A DNA stretch of 64,000 nt from contig NZ_CP034563.1 in assembly GCF_003970675.1 (NCBI RefSeq), forward strand, positions 248,001-312,000, written 5' to 3'. Shown here piece after piece: positions 45,670 to 55,382 of this stretch. Origin of the DNA: Flammeovirga pectinis (GTDB lineage Bacteria; Bacteroidota; Bacteroidia; Cytophagales; Flammeovirgaceae). The position numbers were made by a program, and so were the translations under genes. Below the pieces are notes generated by a model. That model ran no database searches. It saw only the letters and a list, made by a program, of their open reading frames with translations, and was not told the origin of the DNA. The stretch's first letter is position 1, and each line of letters begins with the position of its first letter.

Positions 45670-48600
45670 TTATTTTCTTATAATTTTATATGATTTACCT
45701 TCAATTGAAAGTATATAAATTCCTTTTTTTATTGATGATAAATCAATAGTAGTTCCATTTATAGGTAATGAATATTCGCCTATTCTTTTCCCTTCTAAAG
45801 AATATAAATTTATTACAGTTTTTGCTTTAACTATTCCTTTGATGTACAATAATGATGAAGTTGGATTTGGATACAAAACTAGGTTTCCTAAACTTGGTGA
45901 CGTAGCTGTTGGCAACTCTTCTTTGGCACTCACATTCAATAAAAATAATTTAATTGCTTTTTCATTGCCTATTGTTAAGTGGGCTTCAATAGTACCTTGT
46001 ACCGCTGCGTTTATTTGCGTTACTATACCTGTAAATTCAGAAAATATTACACCAGAATTATTAGAAACCCAATCCACTTTAGCCGTTAAAGAAGTGCCGC
46101 TTACGTAAATATCTTTGGTAACAGTTTCTGCATTATCTCCATAAGAATATTGAATTTCTAAGTTCTCCAATGCGGCAATCATTTCTGACGATACATTAGG
46201 GTTTAGTTTCACTACAAATTCTTTTATTTCTGTAAGGTTTTTTAAAGTGATTGTTGCAGTTAATTTTACCGTTTTTGTATCTTCAGCTAAGAATACATAA
46301 CCTGTATCATTCTGTACAAGCACAGCTTCTGGGGTATCGCTTACCCATGTAACAGTTGTCGTATTAGAACTCTCTAACGGTAAAATTAGATTACTACTTA
46401 CTGCATTTTTTGAGTCGTCTCCTTGGTAAATGATTTCAAGATTATCAACTGCTTCTTTTAATTGTTCTTGATCACTCTCTAAACCATCAATTTTTATACT
46501 CACATTATCAAAATAGACAGTTTCTGTTGCTGTACCCAACTGAAATAATATTCTTACAGATGAAACACCTACTGGAACTTCATGCTTTGTATTCATCGAA
46601 ATATTCTTCCCTGCCTCCACTTCAATATTATCACTAATCACTTTTTCTGTATTGCCATCAAATTGTAACTGATACCTCATTGTAATTGGCGCTGTGGCGT
46701 AAATATCAAAAGCAACTTCAAAATCTTCAATTTCATTTGTTGTATAACCTATTGCATATTCATTAGAACGTAATCCGATATTAGACACATTTGTCCCTGT
46801 TTCTCTAATATGAAAAACCCCTGCCTTAGTACCATTTACAGGATGATTCTCACTTACAAAATCATAATCAATAGTACTCCCACTCTTAAAAGTTGAAGTC
46901 CAACCTGTAGAAATTCCTTCTTCAAAATTACTATTGATACGTATAAAGTTGGTAGATTCTAAATTATGCACCTGACCGTAATAGGCGGTCCACCATTGTT
47001 CGGCTGCTTCTTTTAAAACCTTAATTTCTGCTGCATAAACAGACTTATTTATTACGTTCTCCGTTTCTATTTCCTGGTTATTCTGATACACATAAAACTC
47101 TTCTTCAATAGTAGATACCACAGAAAAAGGTTGTTCCATTGGTGTCATCGTTTTATCTGTTGTCCACATGGTGTAACGGTATGCACCTTGTTTAAAAGTA
47201 TATCCATTGCTTCCATTTTTTTTATAAAAAGTAACGGCTAAATCTAATGGGTAATTTGTTTCTGTATCGTCTACTATATAAAGCGAATTACCTTGTAGAA
47301 AACTCGGCTTTGGCGTACTCGTGTAATCACAAACTGTTGGGTAGAGGTCTACTAACTGTACTGCTCTGTCCTTTTCATTTTTTAAGGCTTTAGATGGGTC
47401 TATAATAAGCATTGGTACTTGTGTGGCGTTCTGTAATAAGTTATGCTTACCCCACATATTATGATCTCCCAAATTAAATCCATGGTCAGAAATTAGAATT
47501 ATAAGTGTGTTTTCTTTTTCTCCAATCTCTTCTAATTTAGTAATTACTTTTCCAATCTGAGCATCGATATACGATGCACAAGCATAATAAGCATGCAATA
47601 ATTCTCTTTGCTTTTCTAGATCGAGTACGTTTTCATGCCCGTTATAAATGGCTTCCCAAGTTTGTGGTATATCATTATAACCTGTAAGCTCTGTTGGCTC
47701 TTTGTATATAAAAGAGGGTGCTCCTTTTGGTAAAGTTTGATAATCAGCTAACGTTAAAGAACTCCTGTCATATAAATCAAAATACTTTTTTGGTGCTACA
47801 AACGGTAAGTGAGGTTTCTTAAAGCCCACAGCCAAAAAGAAAGGCTGACTAGATGTTCCTAATTCTTCTAAAGTAGCCACTGCATGTTCAGAAAACTGAC
47901 CATCTTGGTAACCGTCGTCTCCTACTCCTTCCGGGCCGATCTCATAAGAAGTTCCATCCGTTACTCTGTAACTATTTCCACCTACAAAATCACCGTATTC
48001 TTCTGGATAAATATATTTTGATGGTGCTGTGTAATCTTCAGTCCAAGCGGCATTATAATGTCCATCATCAACATTTCTCGGATCAAAAACTTTCCCAACA
48101 GCAGCCGTTCTATAGCCATTTTTTGATAATAATTCTGGTAGTGTAGTTAAATTTGGAGCAATATCAGGAAGTAAATTTGATAGGTTGGTTACTCCATTTC
48201 TTTCTGGATAAGTACCCGTTAAAAAGCTTGCTCTAGATGGGCCACATACAGGATAAGAACATTGTGCATTTAGGTACTTCACTCCTTCCTCTGCTAACTT
48301 GTCTATTGTTGGTGTTATTACTTCTGGATTATTGAATGCTACCAAATCTGTATTTAGATCATCTACTACTAAAAAGAGTATATTTTTTCTTTTTGTTGAT
48401 GGAAATAGAGCTTCAAGTTGTCCTTCTACCCATTCCCCTTGGTTACGTGTATAAATCATTTTATTTGATTTAGGACCAGCACACCATATTGCTCTTGGAA
48501 AACCTAGTTCTTCGGATGTCTCAATTATTGCTTTATGATAACGCTCTCTGCTTTTTGCATCGCAAACAGAATTCGACCCAAACTCTCCTAAATACAAAGG

Positions 48601-49413
48601 TAAATTGTTAGCATCTGCCCAATCCTTCACATTTTTAAAATCAGCATATAAAGACGCGTATTCTTCTTTTGTTCCCCAAATAGGAGAACTTCCTGCTATT
48701 TCTGGGTACTTAGAAAAAGTGTTTGGCCAATAATAATGAAACCAAGGAATGATCTTATCGTCATTTTCAAAAATAGAAAGATCCATTTGCTGAGGTGCAT
48801 AAATAGCATTATCACCACCACCTGTAAGCATTACAATTCTATCTGGATGTTCTTTTCTAACCGCAGCGAGTAAATCAATATTAATTTCATCTACTAACTT
48901 TTTATTCATATTAAAGTACGGTTCATTTAGAAGTTCAAAAACCACATCATGAGATTTGCCTTTAAAATGGGTACCAATTTGCTCCCAAATTTTCACCATT
49001 CTCTCCCATTTATCAGGGTCGGGGTATTCGTTATCTTCTTTATGTACTTCTTCTATAAACCAATGCTCTCCATGTGCATTTAACACTACAATTAAATTGC
49101 GTTCTAATGCCCAATCTACCACTTGTTCTACTCTTGTAAGCCAAGCCGGATCTATTGTATATGGGGCATTTTCGTTGGTATGACTGCCCCAACGTACAGG
49201 TAAACGGATATGATCGAAGCCTGCATTGGCCACATCTTCCATCATATATTCTTCTATAGGAGCTGCCCAATCTCCTTCATTATTTGCAGACATCACATTA
49301 CCAAAGTTATACCCCGTTCCTAAACGGTTGGCCATTTCGTGAGCTGGGGATTGCCCTTTAACAAGGCTAAAAAAGAGTAAGTGTAAAAATATCGTTAGTA
49401 GTAATTTTCTCAT
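45670..49413 (-). CDS. GH5 glycosidase-sulfatase fusion with Ig-like domains and T9SS sorting domain
   Basis: One uninterrupted 1247-codon frame. After a signal peptide, residues about 22-340 form a GH5-type TIM barrel: GFDHIRLPVRWGS, acid/base Glu in LLNEP (E164) and nucleophile in LYLGEFG (E277). Residues about 343-800 form an S1 sulfatase with CGPSR (Cys390, formylglycine precursor), metal-binding FLVVDDLN and SDHGFNLGDHNMWGKH. A beta-sandwich CBM-like domain (about 820-960), two atrophied Ig-like domains and a T9SS sorting domain (LYPNPTSSLLYI) follow. It could cut and desulfate a sulfated glycan on the cell surface. Fusions of these two enzymes are rare as far as I know. Confidence 0.9.
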   Translation of the reverse strand: MRKLLLTIFLHLLFFSLVKGQSPAHEMANRLGTGYNFGNVMSANNEGDWAAPIEEYMMEDVANAGFDHIRLPVRWGSHTNENAPYTIDPAWLTRVEQVVDWALERNLIVVLNAHGEHWFIEEVHKEDNEYPDPDKWERMVKIWEQIGTHFKGKSHDVVFELLNEPYFNMNKKLVDEINIDLLAAVRKEHPDRIVMLTGGGDNAIYAPQQMDLSIFENDDKIIPWFHYYWPNTFSKYPEIAGSSPIWGTKEEYASLYADFKNVKDWADANNLPLYLGEFGSNSVCDAKSRERYHKAIIETSEELGFPRAIWCAGPKSNKMIYTRNQGEWVEGQLEALFPSTKRKNILFLVVDDLNTDLVAFNNPEVITPTIDKLAEEGVKYLNAQCSYPVCGPSRASFLTGTYPERNGVTNLSNLLPDIAPNLTTLPELLSKNGYRTAAVGKVFDPRNVDDGHYNAAWTEDYTAPSKYIYPEEYGDFVGGNSYRVTDGTSYEIGPEGVGDDGYQDGQFSEHAVATLEELGTSSQPFFLAVGFKKPHLPFVAPKKYFDLYDRSSLTLADYQTLPKGAPSFIYKEPTELTGYNDIPQTWEAIYNGHENVLDLEKQRELLHAYYACASYIDAQIGKVITKLEEIGEKENTLIILISDHGFNLGDHNMWGKHNLLQNATQVPMLIIDPSKALKNEKDRAVQLVDLYPTVCDYTSTPKPSFLQGNSLYIVDDTETNYPLDLAVTFYKKNGSNGYTFKQGAYRYTMWTTDKTMTPMEQPFSVVSTIEEEFYVYQNNQEIETENVINKSVYAAEIKVLKEAAEQWWTAYYGQVHNLESTNFIRINSNFEEGISTGWTSTFKSGSTIDYDFVSENHPVNGTKAGVFHIRETGTNVSNIGLRSNEYAIGYTTNEIEDFEVAFDIYATAPITMRYQLQFDGNTEKVISDNIEVEAGKNISMNTKHEVPVGVSSVRILFQLGTATETVYFDNVSIKIDGLESDQEQLKEAVDNLEIIYQGDDSKNAVSSNLILPLESSNTTTVTWVSDTPEAVLVQNDTGYVFLAEDTKTVKLTATITLKNLTEIKEFVVKLNPNVSSEMIAALENLEIQYSYGDNAETVTKDIYVSGTSLTAKVDWVSNNSGVIFSEFTGIVTQINAAVQGTIEAHLTIGNEKAIKLFLLNVSAKEELPTATSPSLGNLVLYPNPTSSLLYIKGIVKAKTVINLYSLEGKRIGEYSLPINGTTIDLSSIKKGIYILSIEGKSYKIIRK

Positions 49414-49431
49414 TTCGTAGTTTTTATAAGT

Positions 49432-49468
49432 AAAAAAATAGGCTGTCTCAAAAGTTTGAAACAGCCTA
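49432..49468 (-). terminator. Intrinsic terminator between the two large T9SS cargo genes
   Basis: Stem TAGGCTGT/ACAGCCTA plus inner TCAAA/TTTGA pairing, followed by T7 on the minus strand. Confidence 0.75.
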
Positions 49469-49524
49469 CATTGTCTGTCATCCTTAATTCAAAAGTCCGG
49501 CCTATTGTCTACCGACAATTTCCC

Positions 49525-52500
49525 TTATTGCTTGATAAAAGTTTTATGTCCGCCGTTTACACGAAGAATATAATTACCATTCGTCAAGCCAGAAATATCA
49601 ACTTGTGTAGTGTTGCCAATTGCAGGTGTTGGAAGTTCATATACTAACTGTCCTGTTAGATTATAAATTTGCAACGTTTTAATTGGTGTAACCGAAGTGA
49701 TATTAATTTTATTTTGTGATGGGTTAGGCCAAACCTTTACAGTAACCTTATCCTTTTCTACCGCTGTTGGTGCTTCTGTTTTCACTACTGTTACAGAAAA
49801 AACTTTAGTAGTAGTTTCATCACCAAGCAGAAGTGTAGCAGTCAAATCAATTACCTGATCTGTAAAAGATTGTGTTACTACTCCAGATGTTGTAATTACA
49901 TCCTCATTTGATGAAGACCAAGTAACTACTGCATCATTTTCCCCTTCAGCAACCAAAGTAATATTTTGAGTGACTGTAGTAGCATCTTCCCCATCTGCAT
50001 AAGCAATCTCTAAAGCATTTTTTGCCTCTTCTAATAAAACTGAAGAATTACCACTAACTACAACTGTAAACTCTTTAGTCCCAGTAGATTCTCCTAAAAT
50101 AAGTGTTGCTGTTAAAACTACTTCTGTATCTGATAATGGTATTGTAACCTCACCAAAATTTGTAATAATAGTTTCATTATCCGAAGACCATGTTACTGTT
50201 GTATTATTATCTGCTGTAGTTACTAACGTAATATTCTGAGTTACAGAACTAGCATTATCTCCTTCTGCATAAGTAATCTCTAAAGCATCTTTTGCTTCGT
50301 TTACTAACTCTTGCTCATTAGAAACTACCGTTAATGTAAATGATTTTGTTACTGATAAATCTCCAATAACTAGAGTTGCTTCTACGACTACATCAGTAGA
50401 TGATTGTTGTCTTGTAACACTACCTGTTGCAGAAACCACTGTCTCATTATTACTTATCCATGTAACAACTGCTGTATGTAAACCCGTTGCTGGTAAAGTA
50501 ACATCTGATACTACATTGCTTGCAGATTCACCTTCTACATAGATAATTTCTAAAGCATCTTTTGCTTCTGTTAAAGCAATTGCATCGTCTCCTAAAACAG
50601 TTACTGTAAATTCTTTAGTTGTAGTAGATTCTCCTAAAGTAAGTGTTGCTGTTAAAACTACTTCTGTATCTGATAACATCCTTGAAACTTCTCCAGATGT
50701 TGTAATTACATCCTCAATTGATGAAGACCAAGTAACTACTGCATCATTTTCCCCTTCAGCAACCAAAGTAATATTTTGAGTGACTGTAGTAGCATCTTCC
50801 CCATCTGCATAAGCAATCTCTAAAGCACTTTTTGCCTCTTCTAATAAAATTGAAGAATTACCACTAACTACAACTGTAAACTCTTTAGTTCCAGTAGATT
50901 CTCCTAAAATAAGTGTTGCTGTTAAAACTACTTCTGTATCTGATAATGGTATTGTAACCTCACCAACATTCGTAATAATAGTTTCATTATCCGAAGACCA
51001 TGTTACTGTTGTATTATTATCTGCTGTAGTTACTAACGTAATATTCTGAGTTACAAAACTAGCATTATCTCCTTCTGCATAAGTAATCTCTAAAGCATCT
51101 TTTGCTTCGTTTACTAACTCTTGCTCATTAGAAACTACCGTTAATGTAAATGATTTTGTTACTGATAAATCTCCAATAACTAGAGTTGCTTCTACGACTA
51201 CATCAGTAGATGATTGTTGTCTTGTAACACTACCTGCTGCAGAAACCACTGTCTCATTATTACTTGTCCATGTAACAACTGCTGCATGTAAACCTGTTGC
51301 TGGTAAAGTAACATCTGATACTACATTGCTTGCAGATTCACCTTCTACATAGATAATTTCTAAAGCATCTTTTGCTTCTGTTAAAGCAATTGCATCGTCT
51401 CCTAAAACAGTTACTGTAAAAGTTGATGTGGTAGAAACCTCTTCTAAAGATATTGTTGCAATTAGCTCAACTTCTTGGTCTGAACTTGTTCTTGTTACCG
51501 TTCCGTCCGAAGAAATTGCAACGTTATTCGCTTCCCAAGTAATTGTTGTATTATTTAATCCTGTTGTTGGTAATTCAAGGTTTTGAGTAACATTATCACT
51601 ATCATCATTTTCTGTAAAAATAATTGCAACAGCTACTTTAGCTTCTTCTACTTTTGCAGTCGCATTTCTATCTGTCGTTAATGTAAATTCTTTTGTTTCA
51701 CTTAAATCACCTAAAGTAACTGTTGCCGTTAATTTTCCTGATACTTCTTCTGAAATTAAAGTGACCACACCTTCTGTAGAAATATTTGCATTTTCGCTTT
51801 GCCAAGTTACTGTAGTCTCAAATAAGCTTTCTAAAGGTAATGTTACATTTGTAGTGACCATTGCTTCGGTATCACCTTCTGCAAATTCAATTTCTACGGC
51901 CGCTGTAGCATCAATTAATTTCTGTTCATCTGTAGCTAAAACTGTAACTGTAAAGTTTCTTACTTCAGTAAAGCCTTCTTTTTCTATGGTAGCTTTTAGT
52001 TTTGCTATTTGATCTGTAGAACTTGGTGACACAGTTGCGTTTGCACCATCAAAAGAAATAACAGCATTATCTGTTTCCCAAGTAATAGTAGTTCCATAAT
52101 TGTTAGCGTCTGTAATATCTACAGTAAAGTTTTGTGTTACATTATCTGTTTCATCACCCTCAGCTAAAACTAATTTCAATGCCTCTTTTGTAAGTGTCAC
52201 TTGCCCTACATTTGTCGCTATTTCTTTGACAATCACATTATCATAAACAATCTGACCTGTATTACCTCCTACTTGTAATAATAACCTCCATGAAACTAAA
52301 TTTGTTGGTGCTTCTATAATTTTGCTTACTGTCACCACATCTTCTCCTGCAAAGAAGAAGTCTGTATTAATATTTTGATTTCCATTCTCAATATCTTTAC
52401 CAGAAAATTGATAACGAAGTTTTGTTTCTTCAGAGGCATAAATATCTGAAGTAATTTCAAAGTATAAAGGTGTTGAAGTTGTTTCGTTAAAAGGGTAATA

Positions 52501-53532
52501 AACTGTTCTTGTCACAAGGTTTGCAAAAGTTGTCCCTCCATTTGTAATATCAAATTGAGCTGCCAAAGAGCCATTTTCTTTATGCGTGATACTTGTAAAA
52601 GTAAAATCTCCTTCATTTACTTGAGAAGTATTAAAAGCAGAGCTCCAAGCTGTTAACCCATCATTAAAATTAGCATTTGATACAATCATATTTCCATCCT
52701 CTACTGTAAATGGCAATACGTTAACTACAAAGTCTTTTGTTAAAGTGGCACCTCCTATTGTTACAGATGCCGTCATCGTTACCTCTTCTGCGGCAGCTCC
52801 TCTTATTACTGTACCATCTGTTGCGATACTATTTTCGTTAGAAGATGCCCAATTAATTGTAGACGCATTTTCTCCATCAGTTGGTAAAGTGATTGAATAC
52901 AGAATACCATTTCCATCTTGAGGATCGATACTATTAAAATTAATTGCAATAGCATCTAGTGCTTCTTGAGCTAATTCTTCATCCGTTTTTTCTGCCTGTT
53001 GAACTAAAGAAATGTTGTCTACTACTAGAGTACCCGTATTTCCTCCCATTTGTAATAAAATTTGCCAATCTGATAAAGAAGGTAAAGCTTCTGTTGGAGT
53101 AAGTGTAATTGTAGTAGTTAATGTCTGATTATCTGTAGTTACTGATAAATTAGAACTTAGTTCTTTTATTCCTGCTTTCTCAGATTGCAGCATAAATCTC
53201 ACAGCCATCTCTGTATCTGCATAAGCATCAATGCTAATAGTGAATGTGGTTGCTTTAGTTAATGGTGTTGCAAAAGGTGCATATCCAATTGATCTTAATT
53301 GAGCATTCGGTAAAGATGGATTATCATCTGGCAATACCATTTGCAAAGCATTTGTTCCGTTAGATATATGTGCAATAGAAGAAGGTATAAACCCTGTATT
53401 CTTTGACGTTACTTCCCAGTTCGCAGTATAATCAGTTTCAAAACCAGGATTTGTGATTAGATTAACTTGAGCTGTTGCGTAAAGTTGTAGTAGCGAAAAA
53501 AAAACAATTAAAGTAGTAGTAATTAATTTCAT
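49525..53532 (-). CDS. Large surface protein with CBM-like domains, tandem atrophied Ig domains and T9SS sorting domain
   Basis: 1335 residues with a signal peptide (ending ATAQ). There are two jelly-roll domains of CBM4/9 type (about 24-175, NLITNPGFETDYTANWEV, and 280-435), each preceding Ig-like segments. About nine repeats of roughly 80-90 residues follow, with the pattern 'A..ALEI.Y.EGD….V….LP..G….TVTW.S.N….' typical of aBig-type domains. A T9SS sorting domain ends the protein (VWPNPSQNKINI). No catalytic domain is seen, so it likely binds glycans or acts as an adhesin or stalk. It is immediately upstream of the GH5-sulfatase gene. Confidence 0.85.
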   Translation of the reverse strand: MKLITTTLIVFFSLLQLYATAQVNLITNPGFETDYTANWEVTSKNTGFIPSSIAHISNGTNALQMVLPDDNPSLPNAQLRSIGYAPFATPLTKATTFTISIDAYADTEMAVRFMLQSEKAGIKELSSNLSVTTDNQTLTTTITLTPTEALPSLSDWQILLQMGGNTGTLVVDNISLVQQAEKTDEELAQEALDAIAINFNSIDPQDGNGILYSITLPTDGENASTINWASSNENSIATDGTVIRGAAAEEVTMTASVTIGGATLTKDFVVNVLPFTVEDGNMIVSNANFNDGLTAWSSAFNTSQVNEGDFTFTSITHKENGSLAAQFDITNGGTTFANLVTRTVYYPFNETTSTPLYFEITSDIYASEETKLRYQFSGKDIENGNQNINTDFFFAGEDVVTVSKIIEAPTNLVSWRLLLQVGGNTGQIVYDNVIVKEIATNVGQVTLTKEALKLVLAEGDETDNVTQNFTVDITDANNYGTTITWETDNAVISFDGANATVSPSSTDQIAKLKATIEKEGFTEVRNFTVTVLATDEQKLIDATAAVEIEFAEGDTEAMVTTNVTLPLESLFETTVTWQSENANISTEGVVTLISEEVSGKLTATVTLGDLSETKEFTLTTDRNATAKVEEAKVAVAIIFTENDDSDNVTQNLELPTTGLNNTTITWEANNVAISSDGTVTRTSSDQEVELIATISLEEVSTTSTFTVTVLGDDAIALTEAKDALEIIYVEGESASNVVSDVTLPATGLHAAVVTWTSNNETVVSAAGSVTRQQSSTDVVVEATLVIGDLSVTKSFTLTVVSNEQELVNEAKDALEITYAEGDNASFVTQNITLVTTADNNTTVTWSSDNETIITNVGEVTIPLSDTEVVLTATLILGESTGTKEFTVVVSGNSSILLEEAKSALEIAYADGEDATTVTQNITLVAEGENDAVVTWSSSIEDVITTSGEVSRMLSDTEVVLTATLTLGESTTTKEFTVTVLGDDAIALTEAKDALEIIYVEGESASNVVSDVTLPATGLHTAVVTWISNNETVVSATGSVTRQQSSTDVVVEATLVIGDLSVTKSFTLTVVSNEQELVNEAKDALEITYAEGDNASSVTQNITLVTTADNNTTVTWSSDNETIITNFGEVTIPLSDTEVVLTATLILGESTGTKEFTVVVSGNSSVLLEEAKNALEIAYADGEDATTVTQNITLVAEGENDAVVTWSSSNEDVITTSGVVTQSFTDQVIDLTATLLLGDETTTKVFSVTVVKTEAPTAVEKDKVTVKVWPNPSQNKINITSVTPIKTLQIYNLTGQLVYELPTPAIGNTTQVDISGLTNGNYILRVNGGHKTFIKQ
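49881..51420 (-). repeat. Tandem 810-bp internal duplication encoding three Ig-like domains
   Basis: About 730 bp at 49881-50610 recur nearly identically at 50691-51420, an offset of 810 bp (270 codons, three domain units). The few differences include GTAATTACATCCTCA[T/A]TTGAT. This is a recent in-frame expansion in the stalk region. Confidence 0.8.
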
Positions 53533-53828
53533 AATAATTAAAATTTCATTTCTAAATAGTTGAGAAAACCTATTCCGGTAAATGAATAGATAGCTTTAAA
53601 TTTCTATTTGTAAATGTCTTTTAATTGTAAAAAATACAGGTGTATTTATCGTTCGATACCTATTAAAAAGAGTTCAAAAAGTTGGTTTGAGTACCAAAAA
53701 GAGCGTTTTTATATAAACTATATGAAAAAAGCTAATAAAAGATTACTCTTCTATTAGCTTAATATGCTCAGTATATTATTTACAAATAAGTATACTGAAT
53801 AGTCAAATTTATCTTTATATGTACTTTA
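53533..53828. other. Intergenic region
   Basis: About 300 bp, AT-rich, holding a terminator (53725-53760) and a second weak hairpin (CAGTATA/TATACTG near 53765-53800). No gene seen. Confidence 0.4.
53725..53760 (-). terminator. Intrinsic terminator after the small lipoprotein gene
   Basis: Stem AAGCTAATA/TATTAGCTT (53729-53737 with 53752-53760) followed by T's on the minus strand. Confidence 0.65.
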
Positions 53829-54038
53829 TTATTTTTTAGTATCATCCTGCTTATCAGGTTGCTCATCTTTCGTTTTATCTTCTTCCTTTTCTGTTGTATT
53901 CTTTTCCTTATTAAGTTCTTTCACTCCCTCCAATAAATACTCTTTTAATTCTTTCTGTAAAGGTTGAGGTTCTTCTCTTCCATCATTACAAGAAACCAGT
54001 GAAATGGCAAGTATAGAAATTAGTAGTATCTTTTTCAT
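53829..54038 (-). CDS. Small lipoprotein, Lys/Glu-rich
   Basis: 69 residues: signal and lipobox (LAISLVSC, Cys17), then a short helix (QKELKEYLLEGVKELNKE) and a highly charged C-terminal tail of Lys, Glu, Asp and Thr. Such tails are disordered. No family recognised. It may tether to the envelope, but no function can be given. Confidence 0.6.
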   Translation of the reverse strand: MKKILLISILAISLVSCNDGREEPQPLQKELKEYLLEGVKELNKEKNTTEKEEDKTKDEQPDKQDDTKK

Positions 54039-54377
54039 GAGTGTTATTTTTTTAGGTTCATATTTAAGAAAAATGAACAGCCATGATAGTCAGTCATATT
54101 AACACTCATTACTATAACTTTTAATCTAAATCACCTTGTTATTTTATATACTGATAACATCTCAAATCTAATAACCCAAATATTTAAATACGTTTATATT
54201 TCAACTTTATTTCACTATACCAATTTTTTATTCTTTTTAAATATAACTATTTCAACAAAATCACCCTTATTACCTTCATTGTCAAACTTTTTCTTTGAAT
54301 CATTACATTTAAATACTACTTTTAAAATATTAATTAACTTCCATGTGTTTCAATAACTAGACAATTAAACTACTTTT
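54039..54377. other. Divergent intergenic region
   Basis: About 340 bp of AT-rich sequence that must hold promoters for the small lipoprotein (minus) and the chalcone-isomerase-like gene (plus). I found no clear TAnnTTTG match. Confidence 0.35.
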
Positions 54378-55094
54378 ATGAGAAATTTTTTAAAATTAAA
54401 GCTTCTATCCGTGTTATTGTTATTGTCTGTAGTCGGTACAGCACAAGAACATTCAACTTTCAAAACAAACTTCTTTAACGAAGTAGAGTTCCCTAAAAAT
54501 GTAACTGTAACAGAACAGGCTTTACAGTGCAATGGCTACGGAGCATTATCGCAAAATTTATCAAAAATCTTTTCTTGTGCACTTTATGTTGCACACCCTT
54601 CAGACGATGCTATTAATTTAATTTATAGCGACGATCTTAAAGTAATTGAGCTTGTAATGACTTCTAATAATTTACAGTCTGAAGCAACAATTAAAAGAAT
54701 GAGAAAAGCTTACGCTGTAGATCTTAAAATTGGTGCTGATGCATCTGAAAGTGACAAGAAATTTGTTGCTGATTTAAGAAAACAAGAGCAAATTAATCCT
54801 TCTCAAGTAATTACTGTTGAGAAATTATTTGGAGAGGCATTCAAAAATTCTACCGCTGGTAATACAGAAACAATCAATAGTGAGATTGTTGAATATATTG
54901 CTTCTTTTAGCGAGTTAATCGTTAAAGGCGATCATTTCAGAATTATTAGTCAGAACAACCTTGTTACACTTTACAAAAATGGTAATGAGTTATTTCAGAC
55001 AAATAATAAAGCTTTCAAAAAAGCTTTAATGAATATCTATTTAGGAAATACACCTATTGATACTTCTTTAAGAGATGACCTTCTTTCATTATAG
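54378..55094 (+). CDS. Chalcone isomerase-like secreted protein
   Basis: 238 residues with a signal peptide (ending VVGTAQ). The central region has the pattern of the chalcone-isomerase-like fold as found in bacterial proteins: GYGALSQNLSKIFSCALYVAHP, then INLIYSDDLKVIELVMTSN, and LVTLYKNGNELFQTNNKAFKKALMNIYLGNTPI near the C-terminus. Bacterial members usually lack isomerase activity and may bind fatty acids or act in the envelope. It is the only complete plus-strand gene I call, with a strong terminator 20 bp downstream. Confidence 0.75.
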   Translation: MRNFLKLKLLSVLLLLSVVGTAQEHSTFKTNFFNEVEFPKNVTVTEQALQCNGYGALSQNLSKIFSCALYVAHPSDDAINLIYSDDLKVIELVMTSNNLQSEATIKRMRKAYAVDLKIGADASESDKKFVADLRKQEQINPSQVITVEKLFGEAFKNSTAGNTETINSEIVEYIASFSELIVKGDHFRIISQNNLVTLYKNGNELFQTNNKAFKKALMNIYLGNTPIDTSLRDDLLSL

Positions 55095-55110
55095 GAAGTA
55101 AGTGTTCTAC

Positions 55111-55160
55111 AACGCAAAAAGGTCTTTCACATTCTGTTATGTGAAAGACCTTTTTGCGTT
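55111..55160 (+). terminator. Strong bidirectional intrinsic terminator
   Basis: A 22-bp perfect stem (55111-55132 with 55139-55160) and 6-nt loop, A/T-rich on the outer side. It ends the plus-strand gene and can also stop minus-strand transcription. Confidence 0.9.
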
Positions 55161-55325
55161 AAAAAACGATTATAAATCTTGAATTCTAACAACAATTGAT
55201 TATTGGACCTGATTTATAAAGCTCCCGTAATTTATTTTAAAGCTTACTTAGGAAGTGTACTTATTTTGCCTTAGCTCTTCCTTGATAATAACTCGCCAAA
55301 TTCTTTGACATTTAATGTAATACAC

Positions 55326-55357
55326 AAAAAAGGTATGAGTACAACCCACACCTTTTT
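55326..55357 (-). terminator. Intrinsic terminator of the GH3-esterase-sulfatase operon
   Basis: Stem AAAAGGTGTG-GG with complement including G-T pairs, followed by T's on the minus strand, about 25 bp after the stop at 55383. Confidence 0.7.
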
Positions 55358-55382
55358 ATAATTTTAGCGTTATTAAACGCTT

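Larger units (their letters stand above)
55095..55382. other. Convergent intergenic region
   Basis: About 290 bp between the convergent chalcone-isomerase-like and sulfatase genes, with two terminators and no gene. Confidence 0.5.

Noticed and set aside
49040-49270. 76-codon frame inside the GH5-sulfatase gene
   Set aside because: Out-of-frame shadow of strong GH5 coding sequence.
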